Below are positions 31,878 to 39,156 of a stretch of DNA of 64,000 nt, piece after piece. The translations under genes were made by a program, and so were the position numbers. Source of the DNA: Microbispora oryzae. GTDB taxonomy: Bacteria > Actinomycetota > Actinomycetes > Streptosporangiales > Streptosporangiaceae. A model generated the notes under the pieces. The model had not been told where the DNA came from. It ran no database searches and was given only the letters and a program-made list of their open reading frames with translations. The stretch is from the NCBI RefSeq assembly GCF_017896165.1, contig NZ_JAFCNB010000005.1:62001-126000 (forward strand). The letters run 5' to 3'. Position 1 is the first letter of the stretch. The number at the start of each line of letters is the position of its first letter.

Positions 31878-32336
31878 ATGACTGACACTATCTTCCAAGC
31901 ATCAGACCTAGCGAACAAGCGTACGGAAATTCTGGAACGAGCTCGCCAAGGCCTAGCACAGATCCGCGACAAGGACAGTACGAGCCTGGTGATGCTGCCA
32001 GAGCGGCGACTGCGGATGCTTGAGGAGATCGCGAAGTGGTCCCTAGCTCACATGCGGCTCGACGAACTCCTTCGCCGCGATGCCGAACCGAGCATTAGCG
32101 ATCTAGGGGACCTCGCTTGGTTGCGGGTCTTCGAGGCCGAAGATCTACGTGAGTTCGTGGATGATCTACACGCGGCCCTCATCGCGGCCCACTCGGATCA
32201 AGATCCTTCGGCCCTCGACGAGTTCCTACGCGCTTGGCGCATCACCGCCAGGCAACTGGAGGATCCACTTCGGAAAGCAGTCCTCCTCAGCAGACATGAC
32301 CCGGATGACTTCACAGAGGCTGCGCGACCCCAATGA
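31878..32336 (+). CDS. Phd/YefM-type antitoxin
   Basis: 152 residues from ATG 31878 with GGAGGG upstream. The N-terminus matches the Phd/YefM DNA-binding fold: FQASDLANKRTEILERARQG, then AQIRDKDSTSLVMLPERRLR. The long helical C-terminus (about 100 residues) is larger than in short antitoxins and would wrap the toxin. Its stop overlaps the toxin-like gene by 4 bp, the usual antitoxin-first arrangement. Confidence 0.7.
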   Translation: MTDTIFQASDLANKRTEILERARQGLAQIRDKDSTSLVMLPERRLRMLEEIAKWSLAHMRLDELLRRDAEPSISDLGDLAWLRVFEAEDLREFVDDLHAALIAAHSDQDPSALDEFLRAWRITARQLEDPLRKAVLLSRHDPDDFTEAARPQ

Positions 32337-32716
32337 GCAGCTCCTACGATCCGATGCAACCTGCTCGCCGGCCGGGGAATAGACCTGACGCGGCGCCTCA
32401 GTACCGCGTGCTTGTTCATCGCCGGTTCGCACAGCACTATCAGCAACTGGTGGAGCGGGTCGGTTTACAGCAAGCTCAACAGTTCTGGGATCATGTGGCG
32501 CAGGAACCCGGGAAGCCTGCTGCGTTGGCTTCAATCACGATTCTTAAGGGGACGGCTGGAAAGCCCCGGGGGTCTGGTTGGTCACGTACACATCATTACG
32601 AAATCAGCAGCATGGCTCGGGTCGACTACCAATACCACGACGAGTTCACGACAGCGCCGGATGCAGATCCGCATCCTGTGGTGGCGATCCTGACTATCAG
32701 CTTCGGCAGTCATTAG
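32333..32716 (+). CDS. RelE/ParE-like toxin
   Basis: 127 residues from ATG 32333 (ATGA overlap with the antitoxin). After a short unstructured N-terminus the RelE/ParE-like core is YRVLVHRRFAQHYQQLVERV, then ILKGTAGKPRGSGWSRTHHY, then RVDYQYHDEF and VVAILTISFGSH. Basic and aromatic residues at the expected active-face positions favour an mRNA interferase or gyrase-poison type. The target is unknown. Confidence 0.65.
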   Translation: MSSSYDPMQPARRPGNRPDAAPQYRVLVHRRFAQHYQQLVERVGLQQAQQFWDHVAQEPGKPAALASITILKGTAGKPRGSGWSRTHHYEISSMARVDYQYHDEFTTAPDADPHPVVAILTISFGSH

Positions 32717-32773
32717 CCAGGCGAACTCACTTCGCCCTTGAGCATAGGCCGGGCACCGGCAGAAACGACGAAC

Positions 32774-32809
32774 AGCGCCCGTCCCTCCCCGTAGGGAGGA
32801 GCGGGCGCT
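32774..32809. terminator. terminator downstream of toxin gene
   Basis: AGCGCCCGTCCCTCCC pairs with GGGAGGAGCGGGCGCT around CGTA with two mismatches. The sequence and its flanks (CGAAC before, GTA at the loop) resemble the terminator at 34834-34867, so both probably derive from one module. Confidence 0.7.
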
Positions 32810-32835
32810 CTCGTTGCTCCGGCCGGCCTCAGCTC

Positions 32836-32925
32836 TTACCGGCGCTGCTCGGACTGCGCCGCGTTCGGCACGACATACGTGATGCCGAGCGCGCCGAGCA
32901 CGGCCAGGGCGATAGTGACGCCCTC
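32836..32925 (-). pseudogene. phage holin 3' fragment
   Basis: The minus-strand frame ending TAA at 32836 reads GEGVTIALAVLGALGITYVV then PNAAQSEQRR. This is a hydrophobic helix plus hydrophilic tail, like the C-terminus of a small phage holin. The sequence following its stop (CTCAGC...GGCCGG...CGTC...GGTGCC on that strand) resembles the region after the complete holin at 35438. Upstream it runs abruptly into WhiB-like sequence on the other strand, so the 5' part is missing. Confidence 0.5.
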
Positions 32926-32997
32926 GCCCACGACGAGATAGACATCTGGGGCGGGACCAGCGAGACCGAGCGCAAGCGGATGAACCGGCCGTCTAGA
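32926..32997 (+). pseudogene. WhiB C-terminal fragment
   Basis: The plus-strand frame reads AHDEIDIWGGTSETERKRMN, matching the C-terminal turn and basic helix of WhiB (compare DNDETGVWGGTTETERRRMK in the gene at 28810). The cysteine-bearing part is absent; the upstream bases are the holin fragment in antisense. The frame continues without family features to a TAG at 33099. Confidence 0.65.
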
Positions 32998-33068
32998 CCA
33001 GCCGGGGGCGCGAGCTCGCCGCCCGATCCTCACGGCGTCCCGTTGCAGGTCAAGGACGATCGGGAAAT

Positions 33069-33087
33069 TTTCGCGAAATTCTTGACC
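33069..33087 (+). promoter_or_regulatory. TTTCGCGAAA palindrome abutting a -35-like TTGACC
   Basis: A perfect 10-bp palindrome, TTTCGCGAAA (33069-33078), is followed 3 bp later by TTGACC (33082-33087), 31 bp before the start of the 33118 gene. A matching -10 is weak (TCTGAT near 33108). It is a likely operator for the XRE protein encoded in the same operon. Confidence 0.45.
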
Positions 33088-33117
33088 CCCAATCCTTAGT
33101 CTGTCACTCTGATCCGC

Positions 33118-33729
33118 ATGCATGATGTGATCTCTAAGGAGGATGCCCTCCGGATCCTCGGCCACCACCTCGACGACATCATCACGGTCGTCACTGCTGG
33201 CTGGACCGACTGGAAGGGCGTGCAACAGGAGGCGCCTCGATGGGCTCTCAGGAAGTCGGCTCGGACGCGCGCCTCGTGGGTGAACGATGCGATGGCCGAG
33301 AAGGCCCGGGAGGTGTTCGCCGACAAGCCGGGCGTCCACATGACGGAGAAGCGCGGCTTCATCACCCTGACGTTCGAAAACACGCTCATCCTGCGATTCA
33401 AGAAATTCCGTGGAAAGCGGCTGCGTACATCCGGCATCCCCACCCAGCAGCGGCTCGACTTCGAGAATCAGCAAGTGGCGATCGAAGGCATCACCGTCAC
33501 CAGCATCGTCGCCGGCTACCTCCTCGACCGCCTGGAATTGGAACAGGAGCGGCTGGCGATCACTTGCCCGCTCGGAGGCGAGAACCTGTGGGTGATCGAA
33601 CTGGAGATACCGGGCGGCGAGGTCCGCAACGTCACCTTCGGCCCCCCAGCTGCCCCGTCCACACCGGGTGTCGTGGTAGAAAGCGCTACCGCAGGTCAAG
33701 AGGAAGAGCAAGCAAACCAGGAGGACTGA
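33118..33729 (+). CDS. partner protein of ImmA/IrrE gene, possible toxin
   Basis: 203 residues from ATG 33118. The N-terminal half is basic (WALRKSARTRASWVNDAMAE), the centre has a strand-rich segment (GVHMTEKRGFITLTFENTLI, LRFKKFRGKRLRTS), and the tail is acidic and disordered (EEEQANQED). It ends 2 bp before the XRE-ImmA gene, so the two are co-expressed. Genes in this position next to an XRE/ImmA-type metalloprotease are often the toxin or effector of a bicistronic stress or anti-phage module. No family was recognised, so that role is inference. Confidence 0.6.
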   Translation: MHDVISKEDALRILGHHLDDIITVVTAGWTDWKGVQQEAPRWALRKSARTRASWVNDAMAEKAREVFADKPGVHMTEKRGFITLTFENTLILRFKKFRGKRLRTSGIPTQQRLDFENQQVAIEGITVTSIVAGYLLDRLELEQERLAITCPLGGENLWVIELEIPGGEVRNVTFGPPAAPSTPGVVVESATAGQEEEQANQED

Positions 33730-33731
33730 TC

Positions 33732-34778
33732 ATGAACCCGCGCATGCTCGTGACGGCGCGGGAATCACGCGGACTCAGCCAGAAGGAGCTCGCCGAGATG
33801 GCCGGCGTCCCGTCAGGGACGCTGTCCAAGGCAGAGAACGGCTTGACCGATCTCACGGAAGACCGACTGGTCGCAATAGCGCGAGTCCTTGACTATCCCC
33901 GTCACATGCTGGACTGGCCAGACCCGATCTACACCCCCCAGAGTTCCGGCTTCTACCACCGCAAGCAGCAGTCACTGCCGCAGAAGGCTCTCAATAAGGC
34001 CCACGCCTCCGTGAATCTTCTGCGTATACGCCTGTCCCGACTGTCTGAGGGGGTGACCATCACACCTAGGTTCCCTATGCCAGCGCTCGCCTCTGATGAC
34101 GACGACCAGACCCCCGAAAGCATCGCCCAGCGAGTTCGGCACATCTGGGCGCTCCCGTCCGGCCCTGTAGACAATATGATCGCCGTCCTTGAGGCGGCCG
34201 GAGCGTTCGTGGTTCGGCGTGATCTTGGATCGCCCAGAATTTCAGCTATCAGTCTTCGGATCTCAGGCGATCGACCGCTGTTCGTCCTCAATGAGGGGAT
34301 GCCTCCCGACCGGGAGCGGTTCAGCCTGGCCCACGAACTCGGCCACCTCGTCATGCACGAGTTCCTGCCGCCTCAAGGAGAACGTGAGGCGGACCGTTTC
34401 GCCTCGGAATTCTTGATGCCGTCCGATGACATCCGGCCACACCTGTATGGGCTTGACCTGCGCTTGGCCGCCCGGCTCAAGCCCTACTGGAAGACCTCGA
34501 TGGCCTCGATCATCCGCAAGGCGAACACCTTGGAGGTGATCACGCCCACTCGTTACAAGAGCCTCATTGTCCAGATGGCGCAACGGGGCATGAACAAGGT
34601 GGAGCCGGTTGATCTTCCGCGTGAGGAGCCGACAGTAATCGACGCCATTGTCGACGTCCACCGCAGAAGCCACGGCTACACCGAGCAGCAACTCGCCCAC
34701 CTCTCTGGACTACTCGAGGACGAGTATCGGGTCGAGTTCGCGACGCCGACATTGGGCGGCCTCCGTGTAGTGCGGTAG
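33732..34778 (+). CDS. XRE-ImmA/IrrE metallopeptidase
   Basis: 348 residues from ATG 33732. The HTH at residues 5-60 is MLVTARESRGLSQKELAEMA, then GVPSGTLSKAENGLT. From about 130 comes the ImmA/IrrE domain with zinc motif HELGHLVMHE (HExxH) at about residue 205, preceded by FVLNEGMPPDRERFSLA, and followed by ADRFASEFLMP. The full COG2856-type HTH plus peptidase architecture is present. Such proteins cleave a partner repressor or toxin upon stress. Paired with the 33118 gene it resembles two-gene toxin-antitoxin or anti-phage modules. Confidence 0.87.
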   Translation: MNPRMLVTARESRGLSQKELAEMAGVPSGTLSKAENGLTDLTEDRLVAIARVLDYPRHMLDWPDPIYTPQSSGFYHRKQQSLPQKALNKAHASVNLLRIRLSRLSEGVTITPRFPMPALASDDDDQTPESIAQRVRHIWALPSGPVDNMIAVLEAAGAFVVRRDLGSPRISAISLRISGDRPLFVLNEGMPPDRERFSLAHELGHLVMHEFLPPQGEREADRFASEFLMPSDDIRPHLYGLDLRLAARLKPYWKTSMASIIRKANTLEVITPTRYKSLIVQMAQRGMNKVEPVDLPREEPTVIDAIVDVHRRSHGYTEQQLAHLSGLLEDEYRVEFATPTLGGLRVVR

Positions 34779-34833
34779 CCCGTGCTGCAGGCGCACCCCA
34801 CCAGGTCCGGGTAAGTCCGTCCCACAGCAAACG

Positions 34834-34867
34834 AACGCCCGCGCCTCCCGTAGGAGGGGCGGGCGTT
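34834..34867. terminator. terminator downstream of ImmA/IrrE gene
   Basis: AACGCCCGCGCCTCC pairs with GGAGGGGCGGGCGTT around CGTA with one mismatch, followed by a short T-rich run. It is similar in sequence to the terminator at 32774-32809. Confidence 0.75.
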
Positions 34868-34912
34868 TCGATATTTGCCGTAACTTGACCTGCGACTTAT
34901 TATCCTGCCCGC

Positions 34913-35089
34913 ATGTCGAAGTGGGTCGGCGTTGACGGCTGGACCGTGGATCTGGTCCGGTTGAACGGCCGGCCACTGCTGCGGGTACGGCATCTCGGAT
35001 ATCACGTGGCGTACTGCGCCAGCCCGGCCGAGCTGGCGCGGCACATCGACCTGGCCGACCTCGTGGAGGTGGTCGCCCTACAGACCTGA
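34913..35089 (+). CDS. small conserved protein, copy 2
   Basis: 58 residues from ATG 34913, paralogous to the 30315 product (shared VGVDGW, LNGRP, LRVRHLGYHVAYCAS, DLADLVEV). The ATG is preceded by ACTTGACCTGCG, TATTATCCT and GCCCGC, as in copy 1. No ribosome site. Single copies of such proteins are plausible phage/element accessory genes; the duplication is discussed in the findings. Confidence 0.65.
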   Translation: MSKWVGVDGWTVDLVRLNGRPLLRVRHLGYHVAYCASPAELARHIDLADLVEVVALQT

Positions 35090-35207
35090 GGCAGGATGGG
35101 CGCTGGTGTTCCAGGGTGTCGAGTGCCCCTCATCTCGACGGCGCGCCCAGGGATGATGCCCCCGGGCCCAGCCTCACCGGAACGGCTGGCACCCCCAGGA
35201 GGCCAGC

Positions 35208-35369
35208 ATGGCGAGGATGACCGCCGACGACCGCATGTTCGAGCTCGTCGTGAACGTCACACGGGAACGCCGCCGGCGCCGAGACCTTGGATACGACGAA
35301 ACGCCCCCCACCCCCGCCTCGCGCGACGGGGATGAGGGGCGTTCGGAGACCGAGCCGGACTCGCGGTAA
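35208..35369 (+). CDS. small charged protein
   Basis: 53 residues from ATG 35208 with a perfect AGGAGG (35197-35202) 5 nt upstream. Sequence: MARMTADDRMFELVVNVTRE, then RRRRRDLGYDE and an acidic, disordered tail. The strong ribosome site argues for expression. Family not recognised. Confidence 0.5.
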   Translation: MARMTADDRMFELVVNVTRERRRRRDLGYDETPPTPASRDGDEGRSETEPDSR

Positions 35370-35392
35370 GCCTAAGCGTGGGCACCGACAGA

Positions 35393-35417
35393 ACGACGAA
35401 GACGGGCGATTCGTCGT
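35393..35417. terminator. terminator between convergent genes
   Basis: ACGACGAA (35393-35400) pairs with TTCGTCGT (35410-35417) around a 9-nt loop, between the small charged gene (plus) and the holin (minus). It ends the long late operon. Confidence 0.5.
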
Positions 35418-35437
35418 CGCTCCGGCCAGGCCTCAGC

Positions 35438-35659
35438 TCAACGCCGGGACGTGACGAACCCCGCGGTCTGCGGGTCTCCGGTCCGGCCGGCCGCGATGGA
35501 CGTGAGCACAGACACGACGGCCGCGAGCCCGGCCACCGAGCCCGTGGTACCCCAGTCGACGTCGAGCAGGCCGAGCTGGCCCGCGCCGACAACGCCCAGA
35601 GCCGCCTGCGCCGCGGTACGAACAGCGCGCTCGATGGTGTCGGTCAGCCACTTCTGCAT
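35438..35659 (-). CDS. phage holin
   Basis: 73 residues from ATG 35659 with GAGGAGGGG upstream. Two hydrophobic segments (AAQAALGVVGAGQLGLLDV and SVAGLAAVVSVLTSIAAG) are separated by VDWGTTG, with a polar C-terminus (RTGDPQTAGFVTSRR). This is the pattern of the small r1t-type holins of actinophages, which form membrane lesions to release endolysin. It is the last gene of the lysis module, after the methyltransferase. Confidence 0.8.
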   Translation of the reverse strand: MQKWLTDTIERAVRTAAQAALGVVGAGQLGLLDVDWGTTGSVAGLAAVVSVLTSIAAGRTGDPQTAGFVTSRR

Positions 35660-36420
35660 GGCCCCTCCTCAGGGGATCGGCCCGCCGTAGGCGGGACGCT
35701 TGGTGATGTGGCCTCGGCGATCCGCTGCCGGGCCACGTTGGCGTAGTGCGCGGTCAGCTCCACGCCAACGAAGCTGCGGCCCTCGAGCGCCGCGGCGACG
35801 CCGGTGGAGCCGGAGCCGGCGAACGGGTCCAGGACGGTCCCGCCCGCGGGGCAGACAGCGATGAGTTGGCGGAGCACGTCGACGGGCTTCTGGGTGATGT
35901 GCACGCGGCCGCGGCCGCGGGGTTGTGAGCCGGTGACCAGCCCGGGAAGGTAGAGCGGTTCGGCGTGCCGGTGCGGCTGCCCGTTGGAGCCCCACAGGAC
36001 GTACTCGCATTCGCGGCGGAAGCCGTCACGCTGGGGCCGGCTGATCGGCTTGTGCCAGGGGATGATGCCGCGCCAGGTCCAGCCGGCGGCCTGCAGGGCG
36101 TCGCTGGTGGCCGGTAGCTGCCGCCAGTCGCAGAAGACCAGGGCGGAGGCGCCGGGCCGGCTGGCGCGCAGGCACTCGGCGAGGATGAGGGACAGCCACA
36201 GCGTGTAGGAACGCTGGTCGCGGTTGTCGCCGGGGAAGTCGGCGAGCTGGTGGCCAGCGTCGCTGCTGACGTACTTGCCGCGGGCGGACTGCGCGGCGCG
36301 TTCGGCGTTGGTGCGTCCGCCGGAGTTGTACGGCGGGTCGGTGAGGACCAGGTCGACCGTGTCGGCCGGGATGGTGGGCAAGACGGCGAGCGCGTCGCCG
36401 TGGTGGATGGTGTGGGACAT
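35644..36420 (-). CDS. DNA methyltransferase (beta-class, N4/N6)
   Basis: 258 residues from ATG 36420 with GGGGAGA upstream; a longer frame to 36444 lacks this. The catalytic motif IV is TDPPYNSGG near residue 30, and the SAM-binding motif I is DPFAGSGSTG near residue 215, in the order typical of beta-class enzymes. It lacks an adjoining restriction gene, so it is an orphan methylase, probably protecting phage DNA or tagging it for packaging. Its 3' end overlaps the holin start by 16 bp. Confidence 0.87.
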   Translation of the reverse strand: MSHTIHHGDALAVLPTIPADTVDLVLTDPPYNSGGRTNAERAAQSARGKYVSSDAGHQLADFPGDNRDQRSYTLWLSLILAECLRASRPGASALVFCDWRQLPATSDALQAAGWTWRGIIPWHKPISRPQRDGFRRECEYVLWGSNGQPHRHAEPLYLPGLVTGSQPRGRGRVHITQKPVDVLRQLIAVCPAGGTVLDPFAGSGSTGVAAALEGRSFVGVELTAHYANVARQRIAEATSPSVPPTAGRSPEEGPCRSG

Positions 36421-36487
36421 GGGCTCTCCCCGGGCCGCGTACACCGTGAGGTGAGCGGGTCGGTGGGGAGGGGGTCGATGTCGGGGG

Positions 36488-36530
36488 GTTCCGGCCCTCA
36501 GCTACCCCCCGATGAACTGAGGGCCGGAAC
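36488..36530. terminator. hairpin upstream of methyltransferase
   Basis: GTTCCGGCCCTCAG (36488-36501) is exactly complementary to CTGAGGGCCGGAAC (36517-36530), with a 15-nt loop. It lies between the stop at 36601 and the methyltransferase start at 36420, so it can separate tail/lysis transcripts from the methyltransferase-holin pair. Confidence 0.65.
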
Positions 36531-36600
36531 GCTCGTGGGTCGAACAGGGTCAGGTGCGCTCGGACCAATGCCAGGTGCCGCCGCGGTGCTCGTCTATGGG

Positions 36601-36900
36601 TCAGCCCGCGTCGACCGGCGTGAAGTCGAGGTAGTAGTCCTTGCCGGGCTCGAACGAGACGTTAGGGTTGTCGACCTGGATGCGGAGCTCCCCGATCGGC
36701 GTGTGCTTGGCGTACCGCTGGTTCTCCGGGATGCTGTGGTCGTACTGCGGGCTGAACCGGTAGGTGCGCGGCCAGGTCATTTCGTCGCTCGGCTCGTAAC
36801 CGCCGCCGCCGGGGACGCGCTGCAGGACCGGCTGAGGCGCGGTGGCCGCCATCTCGACGGTGTTGCAGCGGAACTTCGCGCGGGTGATGGGCTGAGACAC
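36601..36900 (-). CDS. conserved phage protein of unknown function
   Basis: 99 residues from GTG 36900 (GAGGAG upstream). The pattern QPITRAKFRCNTVEMAA ... YRFSPQYD ... IPENQRYAKHTPIGELRIQV ... NPNVSFEPGKDYYLDFTPV is familiar from many actinobacterial siphophages and prophages. It occurs there near tail or lysis genes, as a small beta-rich protein. Its role is not established. Confidence 0.65.
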   Translation of the reverse strand: MSQPITRAKFRCNTVEMAATAPQPVLQRVPGGGGYEPSDEMTWPRTYRFSPQYDHSIPENQRYAKHTPIGELRIQVDNPNVSFEPGKDYYLDFTPVDAG

Positions 36901-37024
36901 GGTTCTCCTCAGGAGGACGGCCGCCCTCAAATCGGGGCGGAAAAGAAGAAGACCCGCCACGCTTTGGCAGGTCAGAGGGTTGCCGTTATATGAGCCGGTA
37001 TGAAATCGGGTCGGGGCGTTGACG

Positions 37025-37786
37025 TCAGGGCGCGGCCGGCGGCTCAGCCGGGGCGTCGCCGCTGCGGAGCTCGGCGACCTCCTCACGCAGCGCCTTAAGC
37101 TCGGCGGCCTGCTCGTCCAGGCGCTTGAGGACCTCGCCGAGGCGGTTGAAAGCGCCCTTGCCGTACGCCCACGCCTGGCGGAAGAAAGTGCGCGGGTCCA
37201 GCTTCTGCCCCGGGTCGAGCAGCCCCTCCCGGGCGGCCCAAACGTCCTTGGTCACGGTGCCGGTCAGGCGCTCGTAGACCTCGTCGGCGATCTCCTTCGC
37301 AGACGGCATGTCCTCTCCTTCGTAGTCGGGATTCCAGAACCCGGCGATGACGTCGGCGGCGCGCACCCGGCGCTTGCAGGCGTTGCCGGTGTTCGCCTCG
37401 ATCGTCTGGACACGGCCGTCGCTCAGCACGTGCTCGATGACGCCGATGTGGTCGATCGCCGGGATGTTGTTGGTGCCGTCCCAGTCGAACAGGATCAGCG
37501 CGCCCGGCTTGGCGTGCGCCTTGACGTTGGCCACGGTGCCCGCATACCAGCGGCCGAGGTTCTTGCCGTCCTGGGCGTGCGCCACGGTGTAGGCCCGGTC
37601 GCCGGCCGGGAGCACGGCGTCAGCGTTGCCGGAGTGGCGTGCCCAGTACGTCACCGACATGTCGCACCAGGCCGCGTCGAGGTACTCGCGGCCGTGGCGG
37701 GAGGCGTACTCGCGGGTGATGTGGTTCGGCCGGCCGACGAGCCCCAGATCCTTGCGGGCGGTCGCGAGCATCTTCGCCGCGCTCAC
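37025..37786 (-). CDS. endolysin, CHAP amidase/endopeptidase
   Basis: 253 residues from GTG 37786. The CHAP catalytic pair is Cys in DAAWCDMSVTYWA (about residue 41) and His in NIPAIDHIGVIE (about residue 114), with Glu in QTIEANTGN nearby. The C-terminal part is a linker and coiled coil (GEVLKRLDEQAAELKALREE) rather than a known wall-binding domain. It cuts peptidoglycan cross-bridges for host lysis. It overlaps the small upstream gene by 4 bp. Confidence 0.85.
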   Translation of the reverse strand: MSAAKMLATARKDLGLVGRPNHITREYASRHGREYLDAAWCDMSVTYWARHSGNADAVLPAGDRAYTVAHAQDGKNLGRWYAGTVANVKAHAKPGALILFDWDGTNNIPAIDHIGVIEHVLSDGRVQTIEANTGNACKRRVRAADVIAGFWNPDYEGEDMPSAKEIADEVYERLTGTVTKDVWAAREGLLDPGQKLDPRTFFRQAWAYGKGAFNRLGEVLKRLDEQAAELKALREEVAELRSGDAPAEPPAAP

Positions 37787-37929
37787 GCGTCGCCGCCGGG
37801 GTGCTCGTCGGGGCCGCGGTAGATGCCGTCGGCGTCGGGCGGCCCGTACAGCCCGCGGAGGATCTCTTCCTCGTCCGGTTCGGTCGCGCCGGCCCCGGCG
37901 CGGGGCTCGGGCGGCAGCGGTTCAGTCAC
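37783..37929 (-). CDS. small acidic protein in lysis module
   Basis: 48 residues from GTG 37929 (GAGG upstream), rich in P, E, D and G (VTEPLPPEPRAGAGATEPDE ... YRGPDEHPGGD). It is coupled by 4-bp overlaps to the endolysin and the membrane gene. Probably disordered; no known function. Confidence 0.5.
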   Translation of the reverse strand: MTEPLPPEPRAGAGATEPDEEEILRGLYGPPDADGIYRGPDEHPGGDA

Positions 37930-38255
37930 TTCGGCCTCCTCATCTCGGCCAGCCACGCGGCCTTGAACTTGCGGAACACGACCAGCAGGTAGATCAAGAA
38001 GGTGTCGCAGACGCCGGCGAACCCGATCGAGACCACGGCGTCGGGCCACCCGTCGAAGTGCGCGGTCCACCCGCGGATCGCGACAAGCAGCGCGATCCGG
38101 GCGTATAGCAGCCACACCACGAGCACCAGGCCGGCCACGGTGAAGGCCGGCGACCGCGGCGGCCAGGAGGGCCGGAATCCGGTCAGGAACAGTGACGCCG
38201 GCAGTAGCCCGGTGACCAGCGCGGCCCAGAGCAGCACGGTCGTGAGCGGGATCAT
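37926..38255 (-). CDS. phage membrane protein (lysis module)
   Basis: 109 residues from ATG 38255 with GGGAGGAA upstream. Three or more hydrophobic helices: PLTTVLLWAALVTGLLPASL, FTVAGLVLVVWLLYARIALL and VVSIGFAGVCDTFLIYLLVV. The tail is basic and cytoplasmic. Location next to the endolysin suggests a holin-like or antiholin role. Confidence 0.6.
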   Translation of the reverse strand: MIPLTTVLLWAALVTGLLPASLFLTGFRPSWPPRSPAFTVAGLVLVVWLLYARIALLVAIRGWTAHFDGWPDAVVSIGFAGVCDTFLIYLLVVFRKFKAAWLAEMRRPK

Positions 38256-38455
38256 CGCGTTCCTCCCGATCCGTCGACGAAGATCCACCGCGCGAAGTGG
38301 TTCGCGGCGTTCAGTTCCCGTATGCGTTTGGCCAGCGCGCTACCCCTGGCACAGTCACGGGCGGCCTGCCGGGCATCCGCCTCGGCCCGGCGGGCCGATT
38401 CCTCGGCCGCCGCCTCGATCGCGGCCATTTCTGCTGGTGTTCGCCGATTGCTCAT
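38252..38455 (-). CDS. small coiled-coil protein
   Basis: 67 residues from ATG 38455, highly charged and helical (AEMAAIEAAAEESARRAEAD, ARQAARDC), with a C-terminal AANHFARWIFVDGSGGTR. Coupled by ATGA overlaps to both neighbours. Unknown function in the tail-lysis region. Confidence 0.5.
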   Translation of the reverse strand: MSNRRTPAEMAAIEAAAEESARRAEADARQAARDCARGSALAKRIRELNAANHFARWIFVDGSGGTR

Positions 38456-38808
38456 GCGCGGGCTCCAGGGCGCTGCTGAAACTCGGAAAGGATCTTCTCG
38501 GTCGTCTCGGCTGCCGCGAGCGCCGGAAGCGCGGCCGCTGTCGCCTGATCCACCAACGCCTGCCGGGTCCGCTCGTGCGCGGCCCGCTCCTTCTCGTAGG
38601 CGGCCCAACCGCGTTCCGCATCCCGCTCGGCGTCGGCCAGGCGGGCGTCGCGGTCGGCGCGTAGATATTCGATCATCTTGGCGTGATCGGCCCGCAGGTC
38701 GTCGAGGTCTTTGCGGGGCTTGAGCTGGCCTCGGAACACCAACCAGAGCACCGCGAGGAGCACGGCGAGGGCGCCGCCCTGCACGATGGGCAGCTGGGCG
38801 AAGTCCAC
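38452..38808 (-). CDS. membrane-anchored coiled-coil protein
   Basis: 118 residues. One N-terminal hydrophobic helix (GGALAVLLAVLWLVFRG) is followed by a continuous charged helix (LRADHAKMIEYLRADRDARL, DAERDAERGWAAYEKERAAH). The layout resembles spanin- or holin-associated proteins. It is in the lysis module, overlapping the next gene by 4 bp. Confidence 0.55.
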   Translation of the reverse strand: MDFAQLPIVQGGALAVLLAVLWLVFRGQLKPRKDLDDLRADHAKMIEYLRADRDARLADAERDAERGWAAYEKERAAHERTRQALVDQATAAALPALAAAETTEKILSEFQQRPGARA

Positions 38809-38850
38809 TCATCCTCCGATCAGAACGCTGGTCTGTGGTGGGGCCGGGTC

Positions 38851-39144
38851 TCATGTGATTGCGATCTGGCCGGTGCGGAACACGGGGGCCTGCACGGGGC
38901 CGGTGACGCGGACCCACATGTCGTAGGTGCCGTCCGTGAGGGTGACTGTGCCGTCTCCGGGGCCGATGAGGATGCGGGCGACGCATCCGGTGGGGGTTGG
39001 AGTGCCCCAGGCGGCGGCGTGCCAGTCTTCGGTGTCGGGCTCAATGTTGGGGGTGGTGAAGGCGATATCGACGGCCTCTGTGCCGGTAGCACCGGTGATG
39101 AAGCTGTTGATGTTGATCCGGCTCAGGGACGAGATCGGCTCCAC
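38851..39144 (-). CDS. small tail-associated protein
   Basis: 97 residues from GTG 39144. Beta-rich: EPISSLSRININSFI, then GPGDGTVTLTDGTYDMWVRV, then VFRTGQIAIT. Such small beta-sandwich proteins downstream of tail fibre genes in actinophages are usually virion or fibre accessories. Not recognised more precisely. Confidence 0.5.
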   Translation of the reverse strand: MEPISSLSRININSFITGATGTEAVDIAFTTPNIEPDTEDWHAAAWGTPTPTGCVARILIGPGDGTVTLTDGTYDMWVRVTGPVQAPVFRTGQIAIT

Positions 39145-39156
39145 GCGCGTCTCCGG

